From NCBI GenBank assembly GCA_027489105.1, contig JAIYAJ010000021.1:1-26337 (forward strand): 26,337 nucleotides of DNA, written 5' to 3'. The notes beneath the pieces are model-generated. The model was not told where the DNA came from, did no database searches, and saw nothing but the letters and a program-made list of their open reading frames with translations. The translations under genes were made by a program, and so were the position numbers. Below are positions 7,616 through 19,593 of the stretch, piece after piece (the stretch's first letter is position 1; each line of letters starts with the position of its first letter). Source of the stretch: Zymomonas sp. (GTDB lineage: Bacteria > Pseudomonadota > Alphaproteobacteria > Sphingomonadales > Sphingomonadaceae).

Positions 7616-7835
7616 TTGCCAATTCAGCGTCGGGGAGCAGTTCGGTATCGATCTGCGTCGGCCGTGCGCAGGTCATCCTCGCCCTAGTCATCGCTGACGA
7701 ACCCTATGCCGAGTTCGCCACCGCTTTCCAGCACCGCCACTTCGGGCTTTTCACCAAAGGCAGGCCGAGGCTCATATATCCCCGACCGATCGCCGATACG
7801 CTAAGCGGACCAGGCGGGCGTCAGGGCTGAGGCGT
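7616..7835. other. Non-coding or decayed stretch after the AAHS transporter
   Basis: No frame on either strand shows a recognisable family. Short open frames on both strands lack a plausible start site. Given the gene fragments directly to the right, this is probably more degraded sequence. Confidence 0.5.
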
Positions 7836-8000
7836 TCATGGCGCAGGCACCAGCAAGACGGCGGCCGTGATCAGCGACACGGCCTAATTGCCGCTCGCGT
7901 CCATCAGGAACCCCGACAAGGCGGGGCCTATCGCTCCTCCGAGGAGGAACAGGCCATAGAGCAGGCCATTTGCCTCGCCAAATGCATTGCGGGCGAGAAG
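7836..8000 (-). pseudogene. MFS transporter, C-terminal fragment with internal stop
   Basis: Reading the minus strand from about 8000, one frame gives L-L-A-R-N-A-F-G-E-A-N-G then L-L-Y-G-L-F-L-L-G-G-A-I-G-P-A-L-S-G-F-L-M-D-A-S-G-N, a typical late membrane segment of MFS carriers. It is interrupted by TAG (7884-7886) and resumes in the same frame as A-V-S-L-I-T-A-A-V-L-L-V-P-A-P before a second stop at 7836-7838. There is no start and nothing of the first eight or so helices. It is a relic. Confidence 0.7.
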
Positions 8001-8317
8001 ACCGGATTGCTGCCGCGGAAGGCATTGAAGCCGCCCGATTTGAAGCCTTGCGAGTAGCTCGCACAGAGCAGGATATTCTTAGTCGCCTTGTAATCTATCA
8101 CGATGCGCGGCGCGAAGTCGGTGTCCTTGCGGCTCAGCGCCAGAGCAGGCGGCGATGCCAGCGCGGTTCCTGCCGGGAAAACCGCCGGCCCGGGCGGATC
8201 GGAGGTGCTGAGCACCTGCACCGTCTGCGTGTTGTTGACGTTCTTTTTTTCTTCCGAATAGCGCGCTCCGGCCGATACGGTCAGCCCGGAGGCAAGCTCG
8301 TAGGAAAGATCCCTGTG
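8001..8317 (-). pseudogene. TonB-dependent receptor, internal beta-barrel fragment
   Basis: The minus strand from 8317 reads L-S-Y-E-L-A-S-G-L-T-V-S-A-G-A-R-Y-S-E-E-K-K, later F-A-P-R-I-V-I-D-Y-K and L-L-C-A-S-Y-S-Q-G-F-K-S-G-G-F-N. This is the classic barrel-strand pattern of sphingomonad TonB-dependent receptors. Plug domain, N-terminus and C-terminal strands are all missing. The fragment starts at the base after the ligI stop codon and runs into the MFS fragment with no gap, so at least one deletion joined two unrelated genes here. A lost receptor for an aromatic substrate is a reasonable guess. Confidence 0.8.
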
Positions 8318-10306
<1,989 letters not shown>

Positions 10307-10314
<8 letters not shown>

Positions 10315-10978
10315 ATTTCAGACCCATCTCGGCAAGGCGAGGGCGCATGTTGTAGATGTCGAGCCCAAGTTCGCCAGCCGCCAGCCGCTGGCGCTTGGCC
10401 TCCTCGGCGGCCTCGCGTGCCCGAGCCTGAGCGAGCACATCGGCTGCGTTCTCGCGCCGGACGACGCACACGCCGTCATCATCGGCGACGATCACATCGC
10501 CCGGCTGGATCGCCGCGCCCGCGCAGACGATCGGCACGTTGACGCTGCCGAGCGTGTTCTTGACCGTTCCCTGCGCAAACACCGCCTTGGACCACACCGG
10601 AAAGCCCATCTGGGTGAGATCGCGCACATCGCGCACGCCGGCATCGATGACCAGCCCCCGGCACCCGCGCGCCATCGCGCTGGTTGCCAGCAGATCGCCG
10701 AAATAGCCGTCGACGCAAGGGCTGGTGGGAGCCAGCACGAGGATATCGCCGGGCTGAAGCTGTTCGATGGCGACGTGGATCATCCAGTTGTCGCCGGGCG
10801 GGGCCGAGATCGTGACCGCGTTGCCTGCGATCCGCGCTCCCGAATAGATCGGGCGCATGTGGTGGGCGAGCAGGCCGATCCGCCCCTGCGCCTCGTGAAC
10901 CGTCGCGACCCCGGCCGCCGCGAGGCCATCGACCACTGCCAGATCGGTGCGCGCGATATTCTGGACGACAATTCCCAT
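10307..10978 (-). CDS. ligK: 4-carboxy-4-hydroxy-2-oxoadipate aldolase, RraA fold
   Basis: A 223-residue class II aldolase that cleaves CHA to pyruvate and oxaloacetate, the last step of the 4,5-cleavage pathway. It can also act as an oxaloacetate decarboxylase in known homologues. ATG 10976-10978 has an AAGGAG site. The HMG/CHA-aldolase metal motif D-x20-R-D is present as D95, R116 and D117, following G-Y-F-G and D-A-G-V-R-D. This motif separates true aldolases from the RNase E regulator RraA. It is the first gene of a three-gene minus-strand operon and diverges from the tandem-HTH LysR gene, which probably controls it. Confidence 0.9.
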
Positions 10979-11012
10979 GATCACACTCCTTGTCGCGTTA
11001 CCGTGCCTGCGC

Positions 11013-11027
11013 GCGAGCAAGACTCGC
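11013..11027. promoter_or_regulatory. Small dyad in the ligK leader
   Basis: GCGAG-CAAGA-CTCGC has perfect 5-bp arms and lies about 35 bases upstream of ligK. It could be part of the regulator's footprint or a leader hairpin. The arms are short and GC-rich, so chance is possible. Confidence 0.25.
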
Positions 11028-11036
11028 CAATCGAAG

Positions 11037-11065
11037 TTGACGATGCGTAATAGGTTTTTGCTATA
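11037..11065 (+). promoter_or_regulatory. Promoter of the LysR gene, probably giving a leaderless mRNA
   Basis: TTGACG (11037-11042) and GCTATA (11060-11065) are 17 bases apart. Initiation about 7 bases beyond the -10 would fall at roughly 11072, only three bases before the GTG start at 11075. No ribosome-binding site precedes that GTG, which fits a leaderless transcript. Confidence 0.45.
11050..11064. promoter_or_regulatory. LysR-type binding box (T-N11-A) between ligK and lysR
   Basis: ATAG-GTTTTTG-CTAT contains T-N11-A (T11051, A11063) inside a short dyad, the usual recognition core of LysR regulators. It overlaps the proposed -10 of the lysR promoter, so autorepression plus activation of ligK would be the expected arrangement. 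Confidence 0.45.
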
Positions 11066-11074
11066 GATGCTCCC

Positions 11075-12271
11075 GTGATCCAGCCCTTCGACCTGAACCT
11101 GAGGCACCTGCGCGCGCTGGTCAGCGTGGTGGAACTGCGCAGTCTCAACCGCGCGGCGGAGGTGGCGGGCCTCTCGCAACCGGCGCTGACGCAGGGGCTG
11201 GCCAAGCTGGAGCGGCAACTGGCTGTGACCCTGTGCGAGCGGCATCCGGGCGGGGTCTTGCCGACGCCTGCCGGGATGGCGCTGGCCGGACGGGTGGAGC
11301 GTGCCGCTGCCCACCTTGCCGCCGCCATGCGCCGTCCCGGGCGGGCGGGCGGGCGGGGCTTCTCGCGACCCGAACAGCTGATGACCGCGACGCAATTGCA
11401 GGCATTCCTCCACTTCGCCCATGCGCAGGGCTTTGCAGGAGCGGCGGCGGCGAGCGGCATGTCGCAGCCAGGTATTCACCGGGCGGTGCGCGAGCTGGAA
11501 CAGATCACTGGGCAAGCGCTGGCAGAGCGGCGCGGGCGGGGGATGGTGCTGACCGGCATGGGCCGGGCGCTGGCCCGCGGCGCGCGGCTCGCAGCGGGCG
11601 AGATCGCCGCCGGGATCGCCGAAGCCCGGGGCGACGACGATCCGGGCGGTCGCATCGCCGTCGGTGCGATGCCGCTCAGCCGCGCGCTGGTTCTGCCTCA
11701 CGCGCTTGCCCATTTCCTGCGCGATGTGCCTGGCACGGTGATCGAAGTGATCGAGGGGTCGTGGCGCGAGTTGATCGACCCGCTGATCGACGGGGCTATC
11801 GACATGATGGTCGGCGCGCTGCGTGACGATCCGCCCGCCGATGTCATCCAGGTGCCGTTGTTCGCCGACCGGCTGGCGGTGTTCGCGCGCAAGGACCATC
11901 CCCTCGCCGGACGCAGCGTCACCCGCGCCGAATTGCAGAGGCAATCATGGGTCGTGGGTCCGCAAGGCACGCCGCTGCGCGCGCATTGGCAATCGCTGTT
12001 TCCGGGCGATACCCCGCCCGTGCCGGTCGAATGCGGTTCGGTGATGGTGATCCGCGGGCTGGTGATGCAGAGCGACCTCCTGACCCTGCTCTCCCCCGAT
12101 CAGATCGCGGTCGAGCTTGAGACGCAGATGCTGGTGCGGATCGATGCCGAAGTGCCGGATTCGGTCCGCACCATCGGCCTTACCACACGCCGCAACTGGC
12201 GGCCGACACAGGCGCAGCAGCGGTTGATCGATCTCATCCGTCAGGCCTCCATGGAAACAAGAATTCACTAA
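11075..12271 (+). CDS. LysR-family regulator with two N-terminal helix-turn-helix domains
   Basis: A 398-residue regulator, about 100 residues longer than normal LysR proteins. The first HTH spans about 8-66 ([11 protein letters not shown] then [17 protein letters not shown]). A second, independent HTH spans about 104-165 ([11 protein letters not shown] then [15 protein letters not shown]). A standard effector-binding domain follows from about 190 (I-A-V-G-A-M-P). The GTG at 11075 is the only start that keeps the first HTH, and there is no ribosome-binding site. Starting at M103 would give an ordinary LysR of 296 residues but would discard a well-conserved domain. It sits between the two arms of the protocatechuate pathway, so it probably senses a pathway intermediate. 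It replaces the usual single-HTH LigR. Confidence 0.85.
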   Translation: MIQPFDLNLRHLRALVSVVELRSLNRAAEVAGLSQPALTQGLAKLERQLAVTLCERHPGGVLPTPAGMALAGRVERAAAHLAAAMRRPGRAGGRGFSRPEQLMTATQLQAFLHFAHAQGFAGAAAASGMSQPGIHRAVRELEQITGQALAERRGRGMVLTGMGRALARGARLAAGEIAAGIAEARGDDDPGGRIAVGAMPLSRALVLPHALAHFLRDVPGTVIEVIEGSWRELIDPLIDGAIDMMVGALRDDPPADVIQVPLFADRLAVFARKDHPLAGRSVTRAELQRQSWVVGPQGTPLRAHWQSLFPGDTPPVPVECGSVMVIRGLVMQSDLLTLLSPDQIAVELETQMLVRIDAEVPDSVRTIGLTTRRNWRPTQAQQRLIDLIRQASMETRIH

Positions 12272-12334
12272 AATCAATAACCAGAGGTGCAATTGGATTG
12301 GGTCTTGTCCAGCCTCATCTCCTAGGGCTGGGGA
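12272..12334 (+). promoter_or_regulatory. Presumed promoter region of the ligJ-vanA-ligABC-pobA operon
   Basis: Only 63 bases separate the lysR stop from the first operon gene. A TTGGAT at 12293 could serve as -35, but no convincing -10 follows, and I see no copy of the ATAG-N7-CTAT dyad found upstream of lysR. Read-through from lysR is possible. The start codon at 12335 has GGGGA almost touching it. Confidence 0.3.
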
Positions 12335-13198
12335 ATGAGCATAGAGATGACGTTCATCGGCTTTGGTGAGGCCGGGCGGGCTTTCGCGGTTCCCGGCGCG
12401 CGCGCCTTCGACCGCAAGCTGATGGTGGCCGATGCGCGCGAGGCGATGCTGGTGGCCTGCGACGAGGCCGGAGTGACCGCCTGCGACACGACGAGCAAGG
12501 CGCTCGACGGCGCGCAGGTGATCCTAAGCCTCGTGACCGCCGATCAGGCTGTGCCCGCCGCGCGTGACTATGCCCCGTTGCTGGCGCCGGGCGCGCTGTG
12601 GCTCGACATGAACTCCATCGCGCCTGCCTCCAAGCAGCGCGCCGCCGGGTTGATCGCCGCGTCGGGCGGGCGCTATGTCGATGTGGCGGTAATGGCCCCG
12701 GTGCTTCCGCGGCGTCGCGCTGTGCCGTTGCTGGTGAGCGGCCCCGATGCCGAACAGGCTGCTGCGGCGCTGGCCGCGCTGGGCTTCGACACTGTCACCG
12801 TCGCGGGAGAGCGCATCGGGCAGGCCTCGGCGATCAAGATGATCCGTTCGGTGATGGTCAAGGGGCTGGAGGCGCTGAGCGCGGAATGTGCGCTGGCGGC
12901 GGAGCGCGCCGGGGTGCGCGATCAGGTGATCGCCTCGCTCGATGCCAGCTGGACCGAACAGGGCTGGGCCGAGCGGTTCGACTATAATCTCGAACGGATG
13001 ATGCAGCATGGAGAGCGCCGTGCGGCCGAGCTGGAGGAGGTGGCGGTGACGCTGGGCGATCTCGGCCTCGACCCGGCGATGATCAGTGCCGCCGCGACAC
13101 TGCACAGGGCGCTAGGCGCGCGGGGCCTGACCCCGCCCGAGGGCCTTGCGGCCAAGCTTGCCGCGCTCGATACCCCCAACACAGCGAGGGCTGCATGA
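12335..13198 (+). CDS. NAD(P)-binding 6-phosphogluconate/hydroxyisobutyrate-dehydrogenase-like protein with DUF1932 C-terminus
   Basis: A 287-residue protein. Residues 6-15 (T-F-I-G-F-G-E-A-G-R) form the Rossmann dinucleotide loop. The middle has S-L-V-T-A-D-Q and a strand with V-D-V-A-V-M-A-P. K168, in S-A-I-K-M-I-R-S-V, matches the catalytic lysine region of beta-hydroxyacid dehydrogenases, and the C-terminal helical part resembles DUF1932. It is likely cytoplasmic. It heads the lig operon and overlaps ligJ by ATGA. No step of the known pathway needs this enzyme, so its substrate is unknown; a side reduction of an oxo-acid intermediate is possible. The start may instead be ATG 12347, which begins directly with the Rossmann strand. 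Confidence 0.75.
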   Translation: MSIEMTFIGFGEAGRAFAVPGARAFDRKLMVADAREAMLVACDEAGVTACDTTSKALDGAQVILSLVTADQAVPAARDYAPLLAPGALWLDMNSIAPASKQRAAGLIAASGGRYVDVAVMAPVLPRRRAVPLLVSGPDAEQAAAALAALGFDTVTVAGERIGQASAIKMIRSVMVKGLEALSAECALAAERAGVRDQVIASLDASWTEQGWAERFDYNLERMMQHGERRAAELEEVAVTLGDLGLDPAMISAAATLHRALGARGLTPPEGLAAKLAALDTPNTARAA

Positions 13199-14220
13199 GC
13201 CTGATCATCGATTGCCACGGCCACTATACCGTCCTGCCCAAGGCCCATGATGCATGGCGCGAGGAACAGAAGGCGGCTTTCAAGGCAGGCACCGCCTGTC
13301 CCCCTTATCCCGACATCTCGGATGACGAGATCCGCGAAACCATCGAGGCGAACCAATTGCGGCTGGTCCGTGAGCGCGGCGCGGACCTCACCATCTTCTC
13401 CCCGCGCGCCTCGGCGATGGCTCCGCATGTGGGCGACGAGAGCGTGGCCCGCGAATGGGCGCGGCGCTGCAACGACCTGATCGCGCGGGTCGTCGGCCTG
13501 TTCCCCGAGACTTTCGTGGGCGTGTGCATGCTCCCGCAAAGCCCCAAGGCGGACATGAGCGCCAGCATCGAAGAACTGGAGCGCTGCGTCACCGAGCTCG
13601 GCTTCATCGGCTGCAACCTCAACCCCGATCCGGGCGGCGGGCACTTCCAGCATCCGCCGCTGACCGACCGCTTCTGGTATCCTTTCTACGAGAAGATGGT
13701 GGAGCTTGACGTTCCGGCGATGATCCATGTCTCGGGCAGCTGCAATCCGGCGATGCACGCGACAGGCGGTTACTATATCGCTGCTGATACCATCGCCTTC
13801 ATGCAATTGCTGGAAGGCGATCTTTTCGCGGATTTCCCTACCCTGCGCTTCATCATTCCGCACGGCGGCGGGGCCGTGCCCTATCACTGGGGACGGTATC
13901 GGGGCCTCGCGGACATGCTGAAGAAGCCTGATCTCGCGACGCATCTGATGAATAACATCTTCTTCGATACCTGCGTCTATCATCAGCCGGGAATCGATCT
14001 GCTGGCCGATGTGATCGACAACAAGAACATCCTGTTCGGCAGCGAGATGGTGGGCGCGGTGCGCGGGATCGACCCGACCACCGGGCACTATTTCGACGAC
14101 ACCAAACGCTATGTCGACGCGCTCGATATCTCCGAGGAAGAACGTGCCGCAATCTTCGAGGGCAATGCCCGGCGGGTGTTCCCCCGGCTTGATGCGTTGC
14201 TGAAGGGGAGGGGACTATGA
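13195..14220 (+). CDS. ligJ: 4-oxalomesaconate hydratase
   Basis: A 341-residue zinc amidohydrolase-fold enzyme that adds water to the isomerised 4-oxalomesaconate, giving 4-carboxy-4-hydroxy-2-oxoadipate for LigK. Metal ligands seen are H8 and H10 in D-C-H-G-H and H178 in M-I-H-V-S-G, with I-P-H-G-G-G-A-V-P-Y-H-W further on and an acidic ligand region in L-F-G-S-E-M-V-G. Length is identical to SYK-6 LigJ. It starts inside the stop of the preceding gene (ATGA) and ends the same way against the Rieske gene. Here it sits apart from ligK-ligU-ligI, on the other side of the regulator. Confidence 0.92.
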   Translation: MSLIIDCHGHYTVLPKAHDAWREEQKAAFKAGTACPPYPDISDDEIRETIEANQLRLVRERGADLTIFSPRASAMAPHVGDESVAREWARRCNDLIARVVGLFPETFVGVCMLPQSPKADMSASIEELERCVTELGFIGCNLNPDPGGGHFQHPPLTDRFWYPFYEKMVELDVPAMIHVSGSCNPAMHATGGYYIAADTIAFMQLLEGDLFADFPTLRFIIPHGGGAVPYHWGRYRGLADMLKKPDLATHLMNNIFFDTCVYHQPGIDLLADVIDNKNILFGSEMVGAVRGIDPTTGHYFDDTKRYVDALDISEEERAAIFEGNARRVFPRLDALLKGRGL

Positions 14221-15253
14221 CGACCTGGCCCACCAACGCATGGTATGTCGCAGGCTGGGATGCCGAGATCGACAGCGCGCCGTTCGCCCGCACGATCTGC
14301 GAGGTGCCGATGGTGTTCTACCGCAAGCTTGATCGCACCGTGGTAGCGATGCGCGATGCCTGCCCGCACCGGCTGCTGCCACTGTCGATGGGTATTCGCG
14401 AGGGGGACTCGCTGCGCTGCAAATATCACGGACTCAAGCTAGGCCCGGACGGCGTGGCCGAGGAAATGCCGCTTTCCGGCGACTCGGTGAACCGCGCGAT
14501 CTGCACCGAGACCTATGTCACGCATGAACGCTATCGCTTCGTGTGGGTGTGGATCGGCGAAAGGGCCAAGGCCGATCCGGCGCTGATCCCCGACCTGTGG
14601 CCGTGCGCCAAGAAGGGGTGGGTATTCGACGGCGGCTATTATCATGTCGCATGCGATTACCGTCTGATGATCGACAATCTCATGGACCTTACACACGAAA
14701 CTCACGTCCATTCGGGCTCGATCGGCCAGCCGGAGATTATGGAGGCGGGGATCGCCACGCGAGTTGAGGGCGACGAGGTCGTGGTCGAACGCTGGATGCC
14801 AGGCATCGATGCCCCGCCGTTCTGGCACGGGGCGTTGAAGCAGCCGGGGCCGGTCGATCGCTGGCAGATCTGCCGATTTGCGCTGCCGTCCTCGGTGATG
14901 ATCGACGTCGGTGTCGCGCCGGTCGGGGCGGGGGCCACGCTGGAGAGCCACGATCAGGGCGTGCGTGGCATGGTGATCGATTTCATGACGCCCGAGACCG
15001 AGACCACGCACCATTATTTCTGGGGCATGGCGCGCAATTTCGACATTGACGATCCGGGCTTCACCGCCCGCTTCAAGGCCGCGCAAGGCGCTGTGTTCGC
15101 TCAGGACAAGGTGATCCTCGAAGCGCAGCAGCGTTCGATTGCCGCCAATCCCGGCCTGAAGCTGGCCGGCTACAACATCGATCAGGGCGGCGTACGCGCG
15201 CGCCAGATCATTGCCCGCGCTATCCGAGCGCAGCAGTCGGAGCGGGGGGCAGG

Positions 15254-15257
<4 letters not shown>
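14217..15257 (+). CDS. vanA: Rieske non-heme iron oxygenase, vanillate O-demethylase oxygenase (VanA-like)
   Basis: A 346-residue oxygenase component. The Rieske cluster ligands are C49-x-H51 and C68-x2-H71 (C-P-H-R and C-K-Y-H-G). The mononuclear iron site has D157, H160 and H165 in M-D-L-T-H-E-T-H-V-H, and the N-terminus N-A-W-Y-V-A-G-W is characteristic of the VanA/dicamba demethylase branch. It would convert vanillate to protocatechuate and formaldehyde. Placement between ligJ and ligA supports this, because protocatechuate is the LigAB substrate. No VanB-type reductase or ferredoxin gene is next to it. Other methoxylated acids such as syringate or 3-O-methylgallate cannot be excluded. 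Confidence 0.82.
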
Positions 15258-17434
<2,177 letters not shown>

Positions 17435-17438
<4 letters not shown>

Positions 17439-18427
17439 CGCAGCGCCGGATCGGCGCGCGCGATGTCCGGCCGGTGGGGCTGGGCTGCATGTCGTTGTCG
17501 TGGGGCTATGGCGCTCCGCCGCCCGAGGAGCACGCCGCCGCGCTGCTCAACCGGGCGCTCGATCTGGGGTACGACCATCTCGATACCGCCAATATTTATG
17601 GCCTTGGCCAGAATGAGGACGTGATCGGGCGCGCTCTGAAGGGGCGGCGGGATGAGTTTCTGCTGGCGACCAAGATGGGAATCGTGATCGAGGGGCAGAA
17701 CCGCGGGATCGATTGTTCTCCGCAAGCGATCCGGCGCAATGTCGAAGCCTCGCTGGCGCGGCTGCAGACCGACCACATCGACCTGTATTACATGCACCGT
17801 TTCGATCCCAAGGTGCCCGTCGCCGACATGGCAGGCGCGATGGGCGAGCTGATCGCCGAGGGCAAGATCGGGTCCTATGGCGTGTCCGAATGGTCCGCCG
17901 CGCATATCCGCGAGGCGCATGCCGTCGCCCCGATGGCGGCGGTGCAGACCGAATATTCGCTATGGAGTCGCAATCCCGAAATCGCGGTGCTCGACAGCTG
18001 TCGCGCGCTCGGGATTACCTTCGTCGCCTTCTCGCCGGTGGCGCGCGGGGTTCTGGCCAACGGCCTGCGCGATCCGGAGGCTCTCGTCGAACACGATCTG
18101 CGCCGCGCCATGCCGCGCTTTTCTGCCGAGAACTGGCCGCGCAATCTCGCGCTGGTCGATGCCTTCAACGCCATCGCCGCGCGCGAAGGTGTGACGTCCG
18201 CGCAGCTCAGCCTCGGCTGGCTGCTGGCGCAGGGCGAGCATATCGTCGCGATCCCCGGCACCACCAACCCCGATCATCTCGCCGAGAACATCGCCCGCGC
18301 CGACTGGACCATGCCGCCAGCGCTTGTCGAGGAGCTCGATACCCTCATCAACCGCCACTCTGTCGCCGGGCCGCGCTATGGCCTCGCCATGCAGGCGACC
18401 ATCGACACAGAGGAATTCGCCGCATGA
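17435..18427 (+). CDS. Aldo-keto reductase
   Basis: A 330-residue (alpha/beta)8-barrel NADPH oxidoreductase. The catalytic tetrad is recognisable: D and Y in H-L-D-T-A-N-I-Y-G, K in A-T-K-M-G, and H in Y-Y-M-H-R-F-D. The NADP site G-T-T-N-P-D-H-L-A-E-N lies near the C-terminus. It belongs to the YajO/YhdN-type group. It is stitched between ligC and pobA by ATGA overlaps on both sides, so it is made with the pathway. No classical step uses it. Reduction of toxic aromatic aldehydes or of a keto-sugar is possible; neither is shown. Confidence 0.85.
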
Positions 18428-19593
18428 AAACCCAGGTCGCGATCATCGGCTCCGGCCCGGCGGGGCTGCTGCTCGGTCATTTGCTCAAGGCCGAGGGGAT
18501 CGACTGCGTGATCCTCGAACGGCAGGCGCGCGCGCGTGTCGAAAGCCGCATCCGGGCGGGGGTGCTGGAAACGGTCACGACCGATCTGATGCGCCGTCTC
18601 GGTCTTGATGAGCGGATGAACCGCGAGGCGCTGATCGAGGACGGGTTCAACCTGGCCGATGGCGACATGATGGTGCGGATCGACATCAAGGCGCTCACTG
18701 GCAAGACCGTGGTCGTCTATGGCCAGACCGAGCTGACCCGCGACCTCATCGCTGCCGCGCCGGAACGCGATCTTCAGATCGTGTTCGAGGCCGGGGATCT
18801 GGCGCTCCACGATGTCGAGAGCGATCATCCGAGTATCACCTTTGTGAAGGACGGGGTCGCGCAAAGGCTGGACTGTGACATCATCGCCGGGTGCGACGGC
18901 TTCCACGGGCCCTCGCGCCGCGCCATCCCGGCGCATCTGGCGCGCGAATATATCCACGAATATCCCTTTGGCTGGCTCGGCATCCTCGCCGACGTGCCGC
19001 CCTGCCATGACGAGCTGATCTATGCCAACGGGCCGGATGGCTTCGCGCTGGCCTCGATGCGCTCGCCGACGCGCAGCCGCTATTATATCCAGGTGCCTCT
19101 CACCGAGCGGCTGGAGGACTGGCCCGAAGACAGGTTGTGGGATGAGCTGGAAACGCGCTTCAACCCGATCTCGCAGCATGGCGTGACCCGCGGCCCGGCG
19201 CTCGAAATGTCGATCGCGCCGCTGCGCTCCTATGTGTTCGAGACGATGCGTCATGGGCGGCTGTTCCTGGCAGGGGATGCTGCGCATATTGTCCCGCCGA
19301 CTGGAGCGAAGGGCCTTAACCTTGCTGCATCGGATGTGCATTACCTCTCGCAAGCGATCATTGCTCATTACCGGCAGGGGCAGGAAACGGGGCTCACCGG
19401 CTACCGCGACAAGGCGCTTGCGCGGATATGGAAAGCGGAGCGGTTCAGCTGGTCGCTGACGCGGCTTATGCACTCCTTCCCCGATCAGAGCGCCTTTGAA
19501 CGGCGGATGCAGTTGGCCGAACTCGATTATCTCGCACGCTCGACCGCAATGCAGACCGCCATTGCCGAGAATTACGTCGGCCTGCCGGTTTAG
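18424..19593 (+). CDS. pobA: 4-hydroxybenzoate 3-monooxygenase
   Basis: A 389-residue single-component FAD monooxygenase that makes protocatechuate from 4-hydroxybenzoate with NAD(P)H and O2. The FAD fingerprint G-S-G-P-A-G is at 9-14, and the second FAD motif G-D-A-A-H-I-V-P-P-T-G-A-K-G-L-N is intact. Substrate residues align with Pseudomonas PobA with a constant shift of one: Y200 (Y201), S211 (S212), R213 (R214), Y221 (Y222) and the final-turn tyrosine Y384 (Y385) in A-E-N-Y-V-G-L-P. It is the last gene of the eight-gene operon. Its stop codon overlaps the stop of the convergent GMC gene, so no terminator fits between them. It connects the p-coumarate branch to ring cleavage. Confidence 0.94.
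   Translation: MKTQVAIIGSGPAGLLLGHLLKAEGIDCVILERQARARVESRIRAGVLETVTTDLMRRLGLDERMNREALIEDGFNLADGDMMVRIDIKALTGKTVVVYGQTELTRDLIAAAPERDLQIVFEAGDLALHDVESDHPSITFVKDGVAQRLDCDIIAGCDGFHGPSRRAIPAHLAREYIHEYPFGWLGILADVPPCHDELIYANGPDGFALASMRSPTRSRYYIQVPLTERLEDWPEDRLWDELETRFNPISQHGVTRGPALEMSIAPLRSYVFETMRHGRLFLAGDAAHIVPPTGAKGLNLAASDVHYLSQAIIAHYRQGQETGLTGYRDKALARIWKAERFSWSLTRLMHSFPDQSAFERRMQLAELDYLARSTAMQTAIAENYVGLPV

Noticed and set aside
10979..11944. Upstream extension of the ligK frame through the regulator gene
   Set aside because: It lies opposite the LysR gene and the intergenic promoter. ATG 10978 has a strong ribosome-binding site and gives the usual aldolase length.
11381..12271. Start of the LysR regulator at M103, giving a normal 296-residue protein
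   Set aside because: The upstream 100 residues form a well-matched second HTH in the same frame, and M103 has no ribosome-binding site.
12982..14088. 368-codon minus-strand open frame opposite ligJ
   Set aside because: No recognisable family; ligJ is complete with its metal ligands on the plus strand.
17713..18423. Long N-terminal extension of the pobA frame
   Set aside because: This part is the aldo-keto reductase in another frame. PobA homologues begin at the FAD-binding strand, matching ATG 18424 with its ATGA overlap.
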